64,000 nt of DNA from Brasenia schreberi (lineage: Eukaryota > Streptophyta > Magnoliopsida > Nymphaeales > Cabombaceae): NCBI GenBank assembly GCA_036023115.1, contig JAYKKT010000091.1, positions 33,566,001 to 33,630,000 of the forward strand. Direction: 5' to 3'. Position 1 is the first letter of the stretch; the number at the start of each line of letters is the position of its first letter. Below the pieces are notes generated by a model. It was not told the origin of the DNA and ran no database searches. It saw only the letters and a program-made list of their open reading frames with translations. The position numbers and the translations under genes were made by a program. Positions 25,745 through 36,634 of this stretch are shown piece after piece.

Positions 25745-25884
25745 ATTGAGATAGACATTTTTTGTCACGATAAAGTGCTAGGATTTAGTTGGTTATACAT
25801 TTGGTGCATCATCTTGGTGCTTATCAACAAAATTATATTGCCTCTCAAATTGTGAAGACAATTAATAAACTCTACCTATGTAAG

Positions 25885-26160
25885 GAATTACCCTTGCATG
25901 GCCAGTCCCAAGCCAGGATAAAGGAAGGTTGCATTAGGTAGTTGATAGCCACTATAAAACGTTGTCAGGTCTTAAGGGATGCAATATTTCAAGCATGAAA
26001 GTACCGGATCCTATTTGAACATCAAAGTTAAGCATGCTTGGGTGGGAATATTCGAAGTTAAGGATGCTTGTGTGTGAAAGTACTAGGACACACGACCTCC
26101 TAGGAAGTTCTAATATTGCACCCTCTAGCCGACCCCACTTAGTGTGGGAAAAGGCTAAGG
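25885..26160 (+). mobile_element. composite element: LINE 5' end, 5S rRNA-like segment, LINE 3' end
   Basis: Bases about 25889-25970 match the 5' end of the RTE LINE (cccttgcatgg, gtcccaagccaggataaagg, then the region corresponding to the shared cttccgacagccagcgtaaaac). Bases 25977-26125 match plant 5S rRNA. Bases 26126-26160 match the LINE 3' end (tagccgaccccacttagtg, tgtgggaaaaggctaag). The LINE body is absent. The order and single orientation suggest a 5S RNA carried as the body of a short element with LINE termini. No target-site duplication was found. A chance cluster of separate insertions remains possible. Confidence 0.7.
25977..26125 (+). pseudogene. 5S rRNA-derived sequence with 30-bp internal duplication
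   Basis: It aligns along its whole length with plant 5S rRNA: ggatgc start, agtaccggatcc, aagttaagcatgcttggg (the A-box region of the internal promoter), agtactagga, then gacctcctaggaagttc (C-box region) and the ttgcaccct end. The length is 149 instead of about 119-120 because the A-box region occurs twice, aagttaag at 26025 and again at 26055, 30 bases apart. Several substitutions (for example acacacgacc for the usual gatgggtgacc) make it an unlikely source of working 5S rRNA. Confidence 0.85.
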
Positions 26161-27169
26161 TAAGGAGGAAGGAGGATGAAGACAATCAAATTATATGCAG
26201 GACCAAAGATCGAGGCCAACACCAATACTATTATACTAGGTTCACATCTTGCTCAAGTTGGTGAGGAGGTTGTTTCTTCTTCATGAAATCAGCAGGTTTT
26301 TAGCATGTTTGGTGGTATTTCTCAAGTTCTACAATGCTCCAATATTGTCTTACAAAGTGAGAAAACATTTTACCAGATAAATTCTAAAGCCGACCAAGGA
26401 AATCTAAATTCCCTAATTATACCGAATAAGCAGTCGCATCATAAACCATCTTAAACATTATTACCTAAGCGTGTAAGAAAATTTTTGGAATGTGATATTG
26501 CCGTACTCCATGGTTTTCCTCTATGTCCTCATATTTTGACAGCTGAGGAACTCACAGATTTTCTCGAGGAAAATAGTTCAATATCAGGAAGGTATAGTAC
26601 CAATGCACTCATATGTAAATGGAAAGCGTTTTATGTTCTCTGAAGCACTCCTTTCTTCTCTATAAACAGCAATATTTCTCCACACAAAAAAAAACAACTA
26701 AAGATTAAGTCGTGAAGAAGGCGGAGAAACCGGTCTGCTTTTGCCTCTCAATAGTTAATTTCAAAACACAGAATCCCTAAATGTTAACATCGTAGAGACG
26801 TAGTAAAGGAGTTGAGAGAAAGAGAACTTGAAAAGACATCCCCTCATCCAATAAGAAAAGAACAGTAAAAGTAAAGTTCCTTCTATCATAAAAGACTTCA
26901 CCCACACATCCACGATTCAATACCAAATATGCGGTTAGAAGGATTCCTAACTCAACCCAAAAAATAAAAAGAAGAAGAAGCTTTCTTGCAAAAAAAGATC
27001 ACACGTTTCCCCCAAGAGAAAAGCCAACCCACACCTCAAGAATAATTAAGTAAAGACGAAATCATTGAAAAAGGGACAGCAATCAAGTGACGAATGATGC
27101 AAAATAGGATTCTTTTTCTTTTCCAATCTGTTTCGTGGAGTTTGAAAGCATATACAGGGAGGAACTGAC

Positions 27170-27347
27170 CACAGATTTTGATCGGTGCTTCGAGATCTAA
27201 CAGGTTTGGCTGTTGCATGAAAATGTCCTTTGAGGCAACGCAGAGTTGCCGGATCTCATTCTCCGAAAGCTGCACTTGTTTTCCCGGCTTTGCCCAGCGC
27301 ACTTCCAGCAACCGATTGATGATATCGTCCAGCAAAGCAGAGTCCAT
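27170..27347 (-). CDS. PP1 exon 1
   Basis: The frame opens at 27347 and gives [17 protein letters not shown]... through [17 protein letters not shown] to LEAPIKICG (59 codons plus one base). It is the typical PP1 N-terminal helical region. A GT donor (gtcagt) follows at 27169-27168 in the conserved phase-1 position after ICG. No break is visible in this exon. A (CT)n tract at 27618-27675 lies in the likely 5' leader or promoter. Confidence 0.85.
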
Positions 27348-27615
27348 ATTCTACACTTACCCACCTTCTTTTCACTTCACGACTGAAGACCAGTATTTTT
27401 CTTCTCACGAGATCGACCCACGACACAAACCGGTGGAACAAAATTGATCAAATCCAAACCGGAATAGATTCTTCCCCTCTTCTTTTTCGCCCTTACCCCT
27501 TTCTTCACATGCCCATCATCGGAAAACCAAGACGTCGATGATGGTAGTGACTCTCTCTCTCAGGTCTCCTTTCCGATCGGCTACTTGAAAACGAACCTTC
27601 TTTTAAACATCTTTT

Positions 27616-27617
<2 letters not shown>

Positions 27618-27673
<56 letters not shown>

Positions 27674-27675
27674 CT
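27618..27675. repeat. (CT)n microsatellite upstream of PP1 exon 1
   Basis: About 58 bases of almost pure CT lie 270 bp upstream of the PP1 start codon, an arrangement common in plant 5' leaders and promoters. Confidence 0.9.
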
Positions 27676-27779
27676 TATCCAGGTGATTTAAGAACCTCCG
27701 TCATGAGAGGTACTAGCTTATTTTGTCTTTGAATTTAATCAGCACTCACCTACTTCTAATCATGTCTGGTTTCCGTTTG

Positions 27780-28210
27780 TTCGAAACCTGAAACCTGAAA
27801 CCAGAACTGAACCACTTCGGGAGCGGTTGTGGTTCCGATTTCAAAACGATTCTTGATCTAATTCCATTAATATTGTTTTTATATAAATTTTTTTTTTTAA
27901 AAGTATCTTTTTAAAAAGACCCAGTATTTTTCTTTTGAAACTACATATTGGAAAATTGAACTTTCAACCAATTGGGAGCCATCGGAAGCAATTTATCATT
28001 GAGCCAAATATGATTTGATAATAGATAGTTTTGCAAAATATATTTTAATCATATGGAACTATAGGTTCTGATTGGGTTTCCAACAACTATGAACCATCCC
28101 TGGGATGGTTCGGTTATGTTTAGGAACTGGAACTGTTTGTTCTGGTTACATATGGTCTCGAATTCAATTCTAGTTCAAACTGTCGAACCAGTTTCGAACC
28201 GGCTATGTCT
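27780..28210. repeat. GGTTC-word dispersed repeat
   Basis: Dense in gaacc/ggttc words (gaaacctgaaacctgaaacc, gggatggttcggttatg, gtttcgaaccgg). It resembles the other stretches of this kind in the window. No coding frame. Confidence 0.5.
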
Positions 28211-28319
28211 ACCAACTTGTTCTTTATTTTTGAAGTTTGGATATTGATCAGTTACTGGGATGGGCTTGAGCTGGATCCGGTATGATCCACTTTGAACTCA
28301 TTTGCTCTCCTTTTTTTCT

Positions 28320-28442
28320 TTTTAGTATGAGGGGAGGCAGAAGCCAGATGCATGCCCTGTCTATCGAACTCATGACCTTCACCTTGTAGGCGAGAGTCGA
28401 ACCCAGCCAGGGTGAGCTAGTGCTCTTTTTGCAACTTGTTCC
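28320..28442 (-). mobile_element. tRNA-derived SINE
   Basis: On the minus strand it begins gcactagctcaccctgg (A-box-like) and continues to gaaggtcatgagttcgata (B-box-like), then catgcatctggcttctgcc and an A-rich end. The second half matches the SINE at 55612-55736. A second ggttcgactc word lies between the two boxes. The two spaced Pol III promoter boxes support tRNA ancestry. Confidence 0.6.
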
Positions 28443-29059
28443 CACTCTTTTGAACTCGTCTTGTGCTTCATTTTAGCCCACGTTCAAGACGGTATCCTGA
28501 TATTTCCTAGACGAACATGTATGTTTCACCTCTAACCATTGAAGAATCAAAAGTTCAAATTTACCAACTTACAATAAGAATAACAGCTAGGCTTTTCTAG
28601 CTTCTGGCCAAGCTGAGCCAAACGCACTGCTCATGCTCAACTCAGTTAAGCTCGTAAAGCAAACATGATCAAGCTGAACCCAGCTGATCTACGAGCAGCT
28701 CGATTCCTATACAAGACTATAACCATGGGTTTGATACAAAAGTTCCTACGGATTCTTGGTGCTCATAGTTCTAAGTTTCATTGTTCATCGAACACGAAAC
28801 ATGTTGGTGTGAGACGAAATAGGCTCAATTTGAGTCAAAAACTACACTACAAGAGGGAGGTGGTTCACATGAACCACACCGGAGGGCTTCACATGAAAAC
28901 CCAAGCATCTTCTCTCTTGTGATGCCTTGCATGAAAACCCAAGAGTCAGTGCCACTCAGGAGCCAAACACATAACCATCATTTTCCTATGACCCATTCTA
29001 TAATCGCCATGGATCCCTTTGCTCCACCTGCCTTATCAAGGTGGTACTAAAACTTTCAT

Positions 29060-29260
29060 TTCTCAAATGGTTTTTCTAGCAGTTCGGTTTGTTCTTATGG
29101 TTCAGTTCCAGCACTGAAACAGCGAACCGAATTACCCATTATTTCTCATGTTAGAACCATACTATTCGACGTCTACAACCAAACCAAACCACCGGTTCGA
29201 TTTGGTTCTTGCGATTTGGTTCTGTTCCAGCCGTTCCTTGAACACTCCTACCGTGAGACA
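29060..29260. repeat. GGTTCGG-word repeat, possible hAT-like MITE
   Basis: It is made of ggttcgatttggttct and ccaaaccaccggttcg words. The right end, read on the minus strand, is taggagtgttcaaggaacgg, which resembles the TAGGGGTGTTCA ends of some plant hAT-like repeats. No duplication was found. Confidence 0.45.
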
Positions 29261-30321
29261 TACTACCGAACTGAAGTACCCAGGTGACATGGGTCCTGTA
29301 AGACAGATATCAAGGAGTTGTCAGGTTAGGTTTAAGCTGTGCCAAACCTGTGGGGCTCAAAGTTTGGTAACACGAGAACATCCAATAATTATTCAGGCCA
29401 GGTTCTTCATGTCCAACAAATATTATTCGAACCCGACAAATCGATAATGATTTACTTAAATCTTTTGTATCAAAATCACATTCGTGAACCAAATTTTGAA
29501 CAAGATCTACAATCTTTCAATATGGAAACAAGATTCTGGATCCTATTTTTTAAGTTCCTTTTTATACTTCAGAGTTTTTATAAGATTTGAATACAGTTTC
29601 TCTTTGTGGTGCTACCAAATCATGGTTTAGTAATGGCATTTAAAGTCGGGCTTCGACCTGAACCAACCTAAACCGAATCTGGTCCAATTTGCTGATAACT
29701 CTTCTAATAGGCGCCAACAAGTTTATGGTGTGTTTAGTTGTTTAGGCCGAACACGTTGTAATTGAGAAGAATAAGTGGATTTGGGTCTGACCCAATTCGT
29801 GATTACCATAAAATCTTTCAATACTTTTATATATAAGCTCAGAAATAGATGAGAGTTGGATCTAGATAATGAGATTTGATGTCCACATGAGGTGTACCTG
29901 TCATCTTCAAGTTGGAATCCGGTAGGGACCAGTTCAAATCTGACCCGTTGGCATAGATGATAACTCTTCCTATAGTGACATGATACTGACTTAGAATAGG
30001 ACCCACTATAGATAACATTTGATTTTCCATGTGACATGATACTGAGTCTCATGTCTCACCAAAACTTAGTATCCTCGCTAACTCTAGAAAGGCATGCAGG
30101 CAATAATCTCGAGTCGAGTTCAATTTCGTCATGTAATGATTCAAAATGAGAAAAAAAGATGGGTGTTTGCATCGAAATCAATTTATCTAGCAAAGGAAGT
30201 TCATACTTAGGGTAGAAAATAAAGTACAGAAACCACATGAATATATGTTCTTCAGTATTGATTTGTAGCTCTTCCTTTGTAAGCAACTCCTAAATCTAAA
30301 TCATTCAGCCGGATTCTGTCA

Positions 30322-30470
30322 CAGTGGCGGATTTACATTGAGGCGAGGTGGGGCGGCTGCTCCACCTTATGAAAAAGTTAGTGTCATCATCTGCTATGCA
30401 TAGTTTGCCCCACCTTAAATGGTTGAATAGGCAGTTCGCCCCACCAAAAAAAAATTCAGATCCACTACTG
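30322..30470. mobile_element. 149-bp small TIR element, CAGTGGCGGAT type
   Basis: The left end is CAGTGGCGGATTTAC and the right end is the complement of CAGTAGTGGATCTGAATT. Such CAGTGGCGGA termini occur widely in small plant hAT-like elements. The flanking 8-mers match only partly, so the duplication is decayed or absent. No coding capacity. Confidence 0.6.
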
Positions 30471-30651
30471 TCCTTTTGGGAGGGACAAATTTTGGTTTAT
30501 CAGCTAGATGTAAGCAAGAATAAACAATTTTTTCAATATAACATGGAGAATATGCATAGAGCTCCTACCACAATAATAAGCTGCCCATTATGAATTATAA
30601 TTCTTAAGTTTAGGCATCAGGCGTAATAAGTTTGGGGATCCAAGAGTTGCT

Positions 30652-31026
30652 GCTGAATAAACTGACTTTGATCTAGTTTTTGTTGAGTTAACAACTACCA
30701 TGACATATGATAAAAAACAATAACTAAGCCTTTTCCCACACTAGATGGGGTTGGCTACATGAATTTTTTGTTTTCACATGGCTCTATCATAATTTGTAGA
30801 ATTCATGATAAATAAACGCAACCTTCCTCCTTTATCCGGGCTTGGGAACAACCATGCAAAGGTGATCCCTTACATAGGGGGAGTTCAGATATTCTAGAAG
30901 TAATCATAAAAATTAAGTTGTGAAGGGTCTCAACGGACCTCTTCCATTGCTAGAGCAGGTACATTTGTTTGTATATCATGACATATGATCGAGCTTTATA
31001 AAAACAAAGAATCTACTTAGCTATAG
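30652..31026 (+). mobile_element. old RTE LINE 3' fragment, split by a younger element
   Basis: Plus-strand LINE sequence (gatctagtttttgttgagttaac, ccatgacatatgat) ends at 30711 and resumes at 30977-31026 (catgacatatgatcgagc, aaacaaagaatctacttagc), matching the last part of the RTE C-terminal coding region. The gap between is a second insertion in the opposite orientation. The typical 3' tail is not recognisable. Confidence 0.65.
30712..30976 (-). mobile_element. short internally deleted RTE derivative with 13-bp TSD
   Basis: The 13-mer catgacatatgat flanks it (30699-30711 and 30977-30989). On the minus strand it has a leader of about 90 bases, the LINE 5' end (tatgtaagggatcacc, cccaagcccggataaagg), a short unrelated link, and the LINE 3' end (ccaaccccatctagtgtgg, gaaaaggcttagttattg). 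The whole protein-coding body is missing. It sits inside an older LINE fragment. It looks like a short non-autonomous element using the LINE termini. Confidence 0.78.
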
Positions 31027-34000
31027 AGAAAAGGATTAGTTTTTTCATTCTTGTCTTATATGATGTAACAGAGGATATTATATAAAAGGCTTCCCTAAAA
31101 ACTAAATTTGGAAACAACAAACTTTCAAGGGTTGACCAAAAAATAAGTGCATGATTTTTTTTTCATCACTATTGCAAAAAGAAATCCTTCAACTTGCTCA
31201 AGAGGTTAAGTTCTTTAACATTATAAGCTCGAAGCGTGTGCCATATAGAGTTCATCAATCTTTAGGAACTTGGATGAGAATTTCACAAGAAATTCCTTCA
31301 ATTGTCAATGGAGTACCCGCAAACTACAAAATTTATACAATAGCACGGGCAGAGTTCTAAAAGAGTAACATTAGGAATAAGTAAATAATTGATTAGGTGA
31401 TTTTGGAATAAAAGATGGGGTCTCTTACAGATAGAGAAAGACATTGGGCTAAAGTAGGGTGACATTATTGGCCCGACAGGGCCAACCCAACCCAACCCGA
31501 TTCAATTATGGCGTATGCACCCGCCGGGTTTCGACCAAGATCTAGTTTGCTACGAGGATTAGTCAATTGCTCCAACTACAAGATGGGTACAAGATAACAA
31601 GTACCCGATCTGTACGCATACCCAACCCGACCCATACATGTAGTAAGCATTTGCTTTCTGGTAATAGAGAAAGGGGCCATGGCCCGATAGTGATTAAAAA
31701 TGAGGAACCAACATTGGACTCAGTCTCTGTCTACATCAGTTTCTCGACGAAAGGATTTTCTTCTTCAAAGAAGAGGCTCTTGCTCTCCCACGCTCTATTT
31801 TGGCATCTGCAACTTCTGATTTTCTTCTTCTTCATGAAACAATAAGTGTCGTTCAACACTCTCAGCTCTAATAACTGCCGCTGCTACCACTAATACTACT
31901 TCTTCAAGCTTTTCTTTCCCTCCATTTTCTAAGCATCAAGCCTTTCCTCTTCCTCTTCTACAGAACTGTCAGTTTTCTACTTATCTGTGAAAATATTAGT
32001 TATTCACTATTGGATCTTGTGCTTTTAGCGAAACAGACAATCTTTAGGAGGGGAATTTTGAGGTTTTAATAGCGAATATTGATTTTGTATCATAAATCCT
32101 ATATACAGGTTTGATTTGAGAGACTAAAAAAGAAGGCTAATATTCTGATCATGTGGCACATAGATCTACTGATGTTTGTGTCTATATAAACAACCATTTC
32201 CTCAAACAGGGTGCATCATAACACTATCAACATTAATCAAATGAAAAAGCAATCACAATAAGTACCCTAGTACACAAAAATTGATGGCATGATTCTCAAA
32301 AATTAAAAACAATCCATATAGATTAAAAGTCAATATGTACATTTTTTTTTCAATATTCAAAATGAATACCTGTAAGTTTACGCAAAGTTCCAGAAGTTCT
32401 AGACATGGACCGAAGAAAGAAGCGATGCATTATTAAAAATACCATAAATGTTTATGGTTTTGCATGGTAAGCCGCAAGAATGGTGTACGCTAAATGTGAA
32501 GAAATGAAAAAAAAAACATCTAACTGAAGCGACATAGATACGAACAGATGGGAAAAGATGATTGATTCAATGAGAGGTAGCTATTAAGAACCAAACTGCA
32601 CTTTTCTTTTTCCTTTCATGGTTATATCATCTTCCTATCCATTCTTTCTCATCCTAAACCTGTCATGGAATTCTCCATATGAAATCTATTACAGCAACGT
32701 GCACGATTACTTATTTATAAATTTATTTATTGTTTAAATAATAATTAAATTGTCAATGTCCATGATGGCTAAAAGTTGGCAACCTGAGCAACTTGTAGAA
32801 CAGTCTGAATATTCTCAAGGCACTACGAAGGGACTTCGACATGCTGTATTTTTCCCATGTGATATGCTTTTCTTGCTCTTTCGTTTCTTTTCATTTTCCT
32901 CATATGATATGGAAAATGTTGACATTAATTTTCATTCTGAAATCTATTCATTTTTTTCTCCTCCATCTTGAGTGGTATACTGTATTTGGTTGTTTGACCA
33001 AAGCATCTGATTTTTTCCCTGATGGGGCATTTGTTTTCTCATGCATGCAAGATTTGATGTGGCACTATGTTAACTTCATATTGCCAAAAATATCTGTTAT
33101 TGGAAGTTCTCATTTTCCTTTTTGAGGTAATGAGTTACAACAGCAGAAAGAAGGAAAAGATACATCACTCCATTACAACTGCTGCTGAAGACTAGTGCGA
33201 TCAGAGTGCAGAATGCCAATCGATCGCCTGCCAAACTTTAGTTGGAGCATTCTCAATCAGTGACGGGAAGAAGTGGGCCAGCCGATTGCTTTTCCTGCTG
33301 ATGAGAGATTGCGAACAGACTGGAAACACTCTACTCAGCTGGTTGCATTCCTCAATAAGGCCTATCGGTGGATGTCCTCTGCGGTAGTGTCGTCCCGTGC
33401 ATGAATTACAGCTCCGTTGTCAGGTTAATCGATATATTAGCCTTTGAAGAGTGGGTGGCGTTGACAGTTCTAACGCAAGCTTGGAAGCTCGTGCGCGAAC
33501 TATGTGATGTTTTGGAAGTTCTCATTAATTTTGGCTCAAAGTTACTTTATGCTATTCCCACTTTTAGGATGAGTTGTAATGATTTAGATTTATCCTGAAA
33601 TGTATTTATATGGATAAGATTCCCAGGCAGGCATAAGTATTGATATATTAGATTTAGTAGTTCCAAGATTTATCTTCCAATAGGTATTAATTTTTTGCTG
33701 AATTGCACTTTGCTTCTAATATTTAGTTGTTCTACATGTCGCAGGATACTTCAGCTTGCCTTATTGAGATGTGGTTCTAGTTTTAATTTTATCAGTTGAA
33801 TTTGTTATCGATTGCTCATGTTCTATCTTCAAAGTAAGTATCTAGCAGGGGCTAAAAATAGGACAAACAGCTATATGTACACCTCTACATAAGTTTAAGG
33901 GAAAAAAGTTGACGTTAGATGAATATTGCAGTCATGATAATGATGCATGAATGCCCGTTCTTGCTCTACATACAGATTGCCATCATACAATAAATACAAT

Positions 34001-34083
34001 TAATTTTTTTGCCAGTGATAAAATGAAAGGTTCATTTGAAAATGACCGATAGCTGAGGGCTACATTGAGAAAGAACTCTCTAT
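31027..34083. other. intergenic, no clear gene
   Basis: Mostly AT-rich. A ccaacccaacccaacccg-type stretch lies at about 31470-31640. At 31846-31989 there is a Ser/Thr/Ala-rich open stretch (TAAATTNTTSSSFSFPPF) reminiscent of a transit peptide but without an ATG. The frame at 33368-33598 has no recognised domain. Confidence 0.4.
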
Positions 34084-34104
34084 TGGATTAGAAAACCCAT
34101 ATAC

Positions 34105-34266
<162 letters not shown>

Positions 34267-34383
34267 ACACAGAAAACCAATATATACGCATGTCTCCAGC
34301 AATCTAAGCCAAGCCAAGGGCTTATTAAACATTGGAGCACCTGCAGATTTGTGACGCCCTTGCAGAAAGAGAGAGTTTTGAGA

Positions 34384-34556
34384 ATGGCTGATGTCGTAGG
34401 TAAGGTTCTTATCGTGACCATAGTGGCGGTTGTGGGAGCCGTTGCAGCGCGTCACAGACTCATCCAGATGTTCTTCGGAGGCAAAGCTGACATCCGTAGG
34501 GAGAGCACGCGACTCACCATAACCAACAGCGGCACCCACACCTTCGGTGAGATTTA
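34384..34556 (+). CDS. hypothetical small membrane protein, first exon (tentative)
   Basis: The ATG at 34384 sits in a good plant context (gaATGGCT). The product starts [20 protein letters not shown], with a hydrophobic stretch at about residues 4-21 that could be a signal anchor, followed by [13 protein letters not shown] and a polar segment ending [13 protein letters not shown]+C is clearly higher than in the surrounding DNA. A GT donor candidate (gtgaga) lies at 34557-34558; unspliced, the frame continues to a stop at 34573-34575. I do not recognise the protein. No second exon was found, and a retroelement-like sequence follows. Confidence 0.35.
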
Positions 34557-34559
34557 TCG

Positions 34560-34710
34560 ACCAATACTGCTTTGACAGTAGTATCCTTTATCGTTTCGCA
34601 TTCCAAAATATAAAGGAAAACACCGTCTTTCGGCGTTTCCCAATAGAATCTCAAGGAAAGCTTATTAAATTCGTTAAGGGCAACCTTTGTTCTCCCATTT
34701 TCATACTGTC
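34560..34710. repeat. possible copia LTR fragment
   Basis: The words tatcgtttcgcatt and tctcaaggaaagc recur at 40850-40995 (tcgtctcgcatt, tctcaaggaaagc) in the 5' LTR of the neighbouring copia element. It may be what is left of that element's 3' LTR. The match is patchy. Confidence 0.35.
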
Positions 34711-35809
34711 AAGCGGTAGAAATTAATGTCTAAACCCTATAAGAGTGGCCCCGTTCCATTAGAACACACAGAGAGAGAGAGAGAGCATAACAATCTTAGT
34801 TACAGATGTCGATCGATTGATTGGAGAGAAATCTGGTTTTCATCTGATAAGACAGGAACTCGAGATGAATTTCAGGGAATTCGAGTTTCCCTGAAATTTC
34901 TGAAACCAAGCCAAATAGTTGGTGTTGGTCGATGTAAAACTAAAGGAAAAGGCAAACAGTCAAAGAAGAGAACGTGTACACGATTAGTCAAGCATTACCC
35001 TCAATATTTTTCGGTGTGATTCCGAAAATGAGGAATAAGTATAAAAGTAGTTTATTCCTTTCTTTTGTGTGAATTACTTACAAACTAATTTGGCTTGTAC
35101 CTATTGATTGTTCGGTTTGCATTTAGTTTCTTCTTAAAGATCCACTCGCAACCGACAACATAATAACTAGGAGATAAATTCATCAATTCCCAAGTATGAT
35201 TTGAAAGAATTGATTGAATTTCATGACTTCCTTCCAAAACTTAACCTCGAGTGAAGTCATAGCCTGCTGAAAAATGATAGGATCATCCTCAACATTGAAA
35301 GTAACAAAGTCACTTCCAAAGTCCTTTGATATCATAGGCCATTTACTTCTTCTTCGTTCAATTATTTTCTCAGAGTTATCTGATTTGAAAATAACACAAT
35401 CAAGGTCACCCCCACATTTGTCATCATTTCTATATGATCAGGAATGAAACCAATAGTAAGATCAGAATCTCTAGAAGATATACTTTAGAGAACTCCATTC
35501 TTCATGGGAAACACACTCTCAAATAATGTAGTATCATAGAGCTCAACAATTTTGTTGACGTCTATACTACAAACATCAGATTTAATTATCAAGAATCTGT
35601 ACGCATAACTTATCTCTACATAACCCAATAATATAACATTTACTGTTTTAGCTACCAGTTTTTTTCTCTTGTGTTTAAGGATGAGTAATTTCAGAAGACA
35701 CCCTATACTTTGAGATATTTGAGACTGGTCTTTCGACCTTTTCAAAGGTCAAAGGAACTACTTTTTTTATTTTTATGGAGAACTCTATTAAGAATATGAC
35801 AAGCCATAT

Positions 35810-36634
35810 TTAAAGCTTCTCCCACATGTAGGTAGGTAACCTAGAACTTTGAAGTAAAATATTAACTATATCACACATGGTTCTATTCTTCCGTTCGGTT
35901 ATCCCATTAGATTGAGAAGAGTACGGAGTAGTAACCTCATGAACAATACCATTGTTTTGATAGTTTACTTGGAAAAGATTTGAGGTATTTAAACCAACAT
36001 TTATTCTATGTGTAACATCTCCATCAATTCTTCCATCACTCTGAAAAATTGACCCTAGGTATTTAAAACTTTCCTTTTGGGGAATGCAATGTGTGCCAAT
36101 TTTAATTTCTATGTCCTTTGAAGTAACCAAATGATCAAACTTACATTCCATATATTCTGTCGTTGTTCTACTAAGTTGGAGGCCTTTGCTTTCTAATGTT
36201 TCTCTCCATAGTTCCAATTTTCTATTAACTTTTTCCTTAGACTCCTCCACTAATACAATGTCATCTACAAATAACATACACCAAGGTACTTCATTTTGAA
36301 TATGTTTTGTTAACTCATCCATCACCATTATAAATAAGTATGGACTTAAAGTTGATCCTTGATGTAACCCAATATTAACTTCAAAGAAGTCTGTCGTTCC
36401 TTCATGAGTCCTTACACATGTTTTTGCATCATCAAACATGTCTCTTATAAGGTTAATATATGTCAATGGGATACCTCTTTTTTTCAAAGTTCTCCAAAGA
36501 ACCTCCCTCGGTACCCTATTATAAGCTTTTTCTAGATTAATAAATATCATGTCAAGGTCTTTCTTTTTTGCTCTAAAATGTTCTATAAGACGTCTCAAAA
36601 GGTGAATCGCTTCAATAGTAGATCTGCCTGGCAT
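35810..36634 (-). pseudogene. chimeric open frame: LINE reverse transcriptase fused to copia integrase
   Basis: This is a 274-codon open frame. Residues about 1-218 are RTE reverse transcriptase (MPGRSTIEAIHLLRRLIEHF to HRINVG). From about residue 221 the frame continues into copia integrase (NLFQVNYQNNGIVHE, TTPYSSQSNGITERKNRT, WEKL). It is an accidental in-frame junction of two retroelements. RT motif A has both Asp residues changed to Asn. No promoter or conservation supports a function. Confidence 0.85.

Noticed and set aside
34726..35019. 97-codon plus-strand frame before the copia fragment
   Set aside because: No family resemblance; it includes a GA run and lies beside retroelement remains. 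It could not be supported as a gene.
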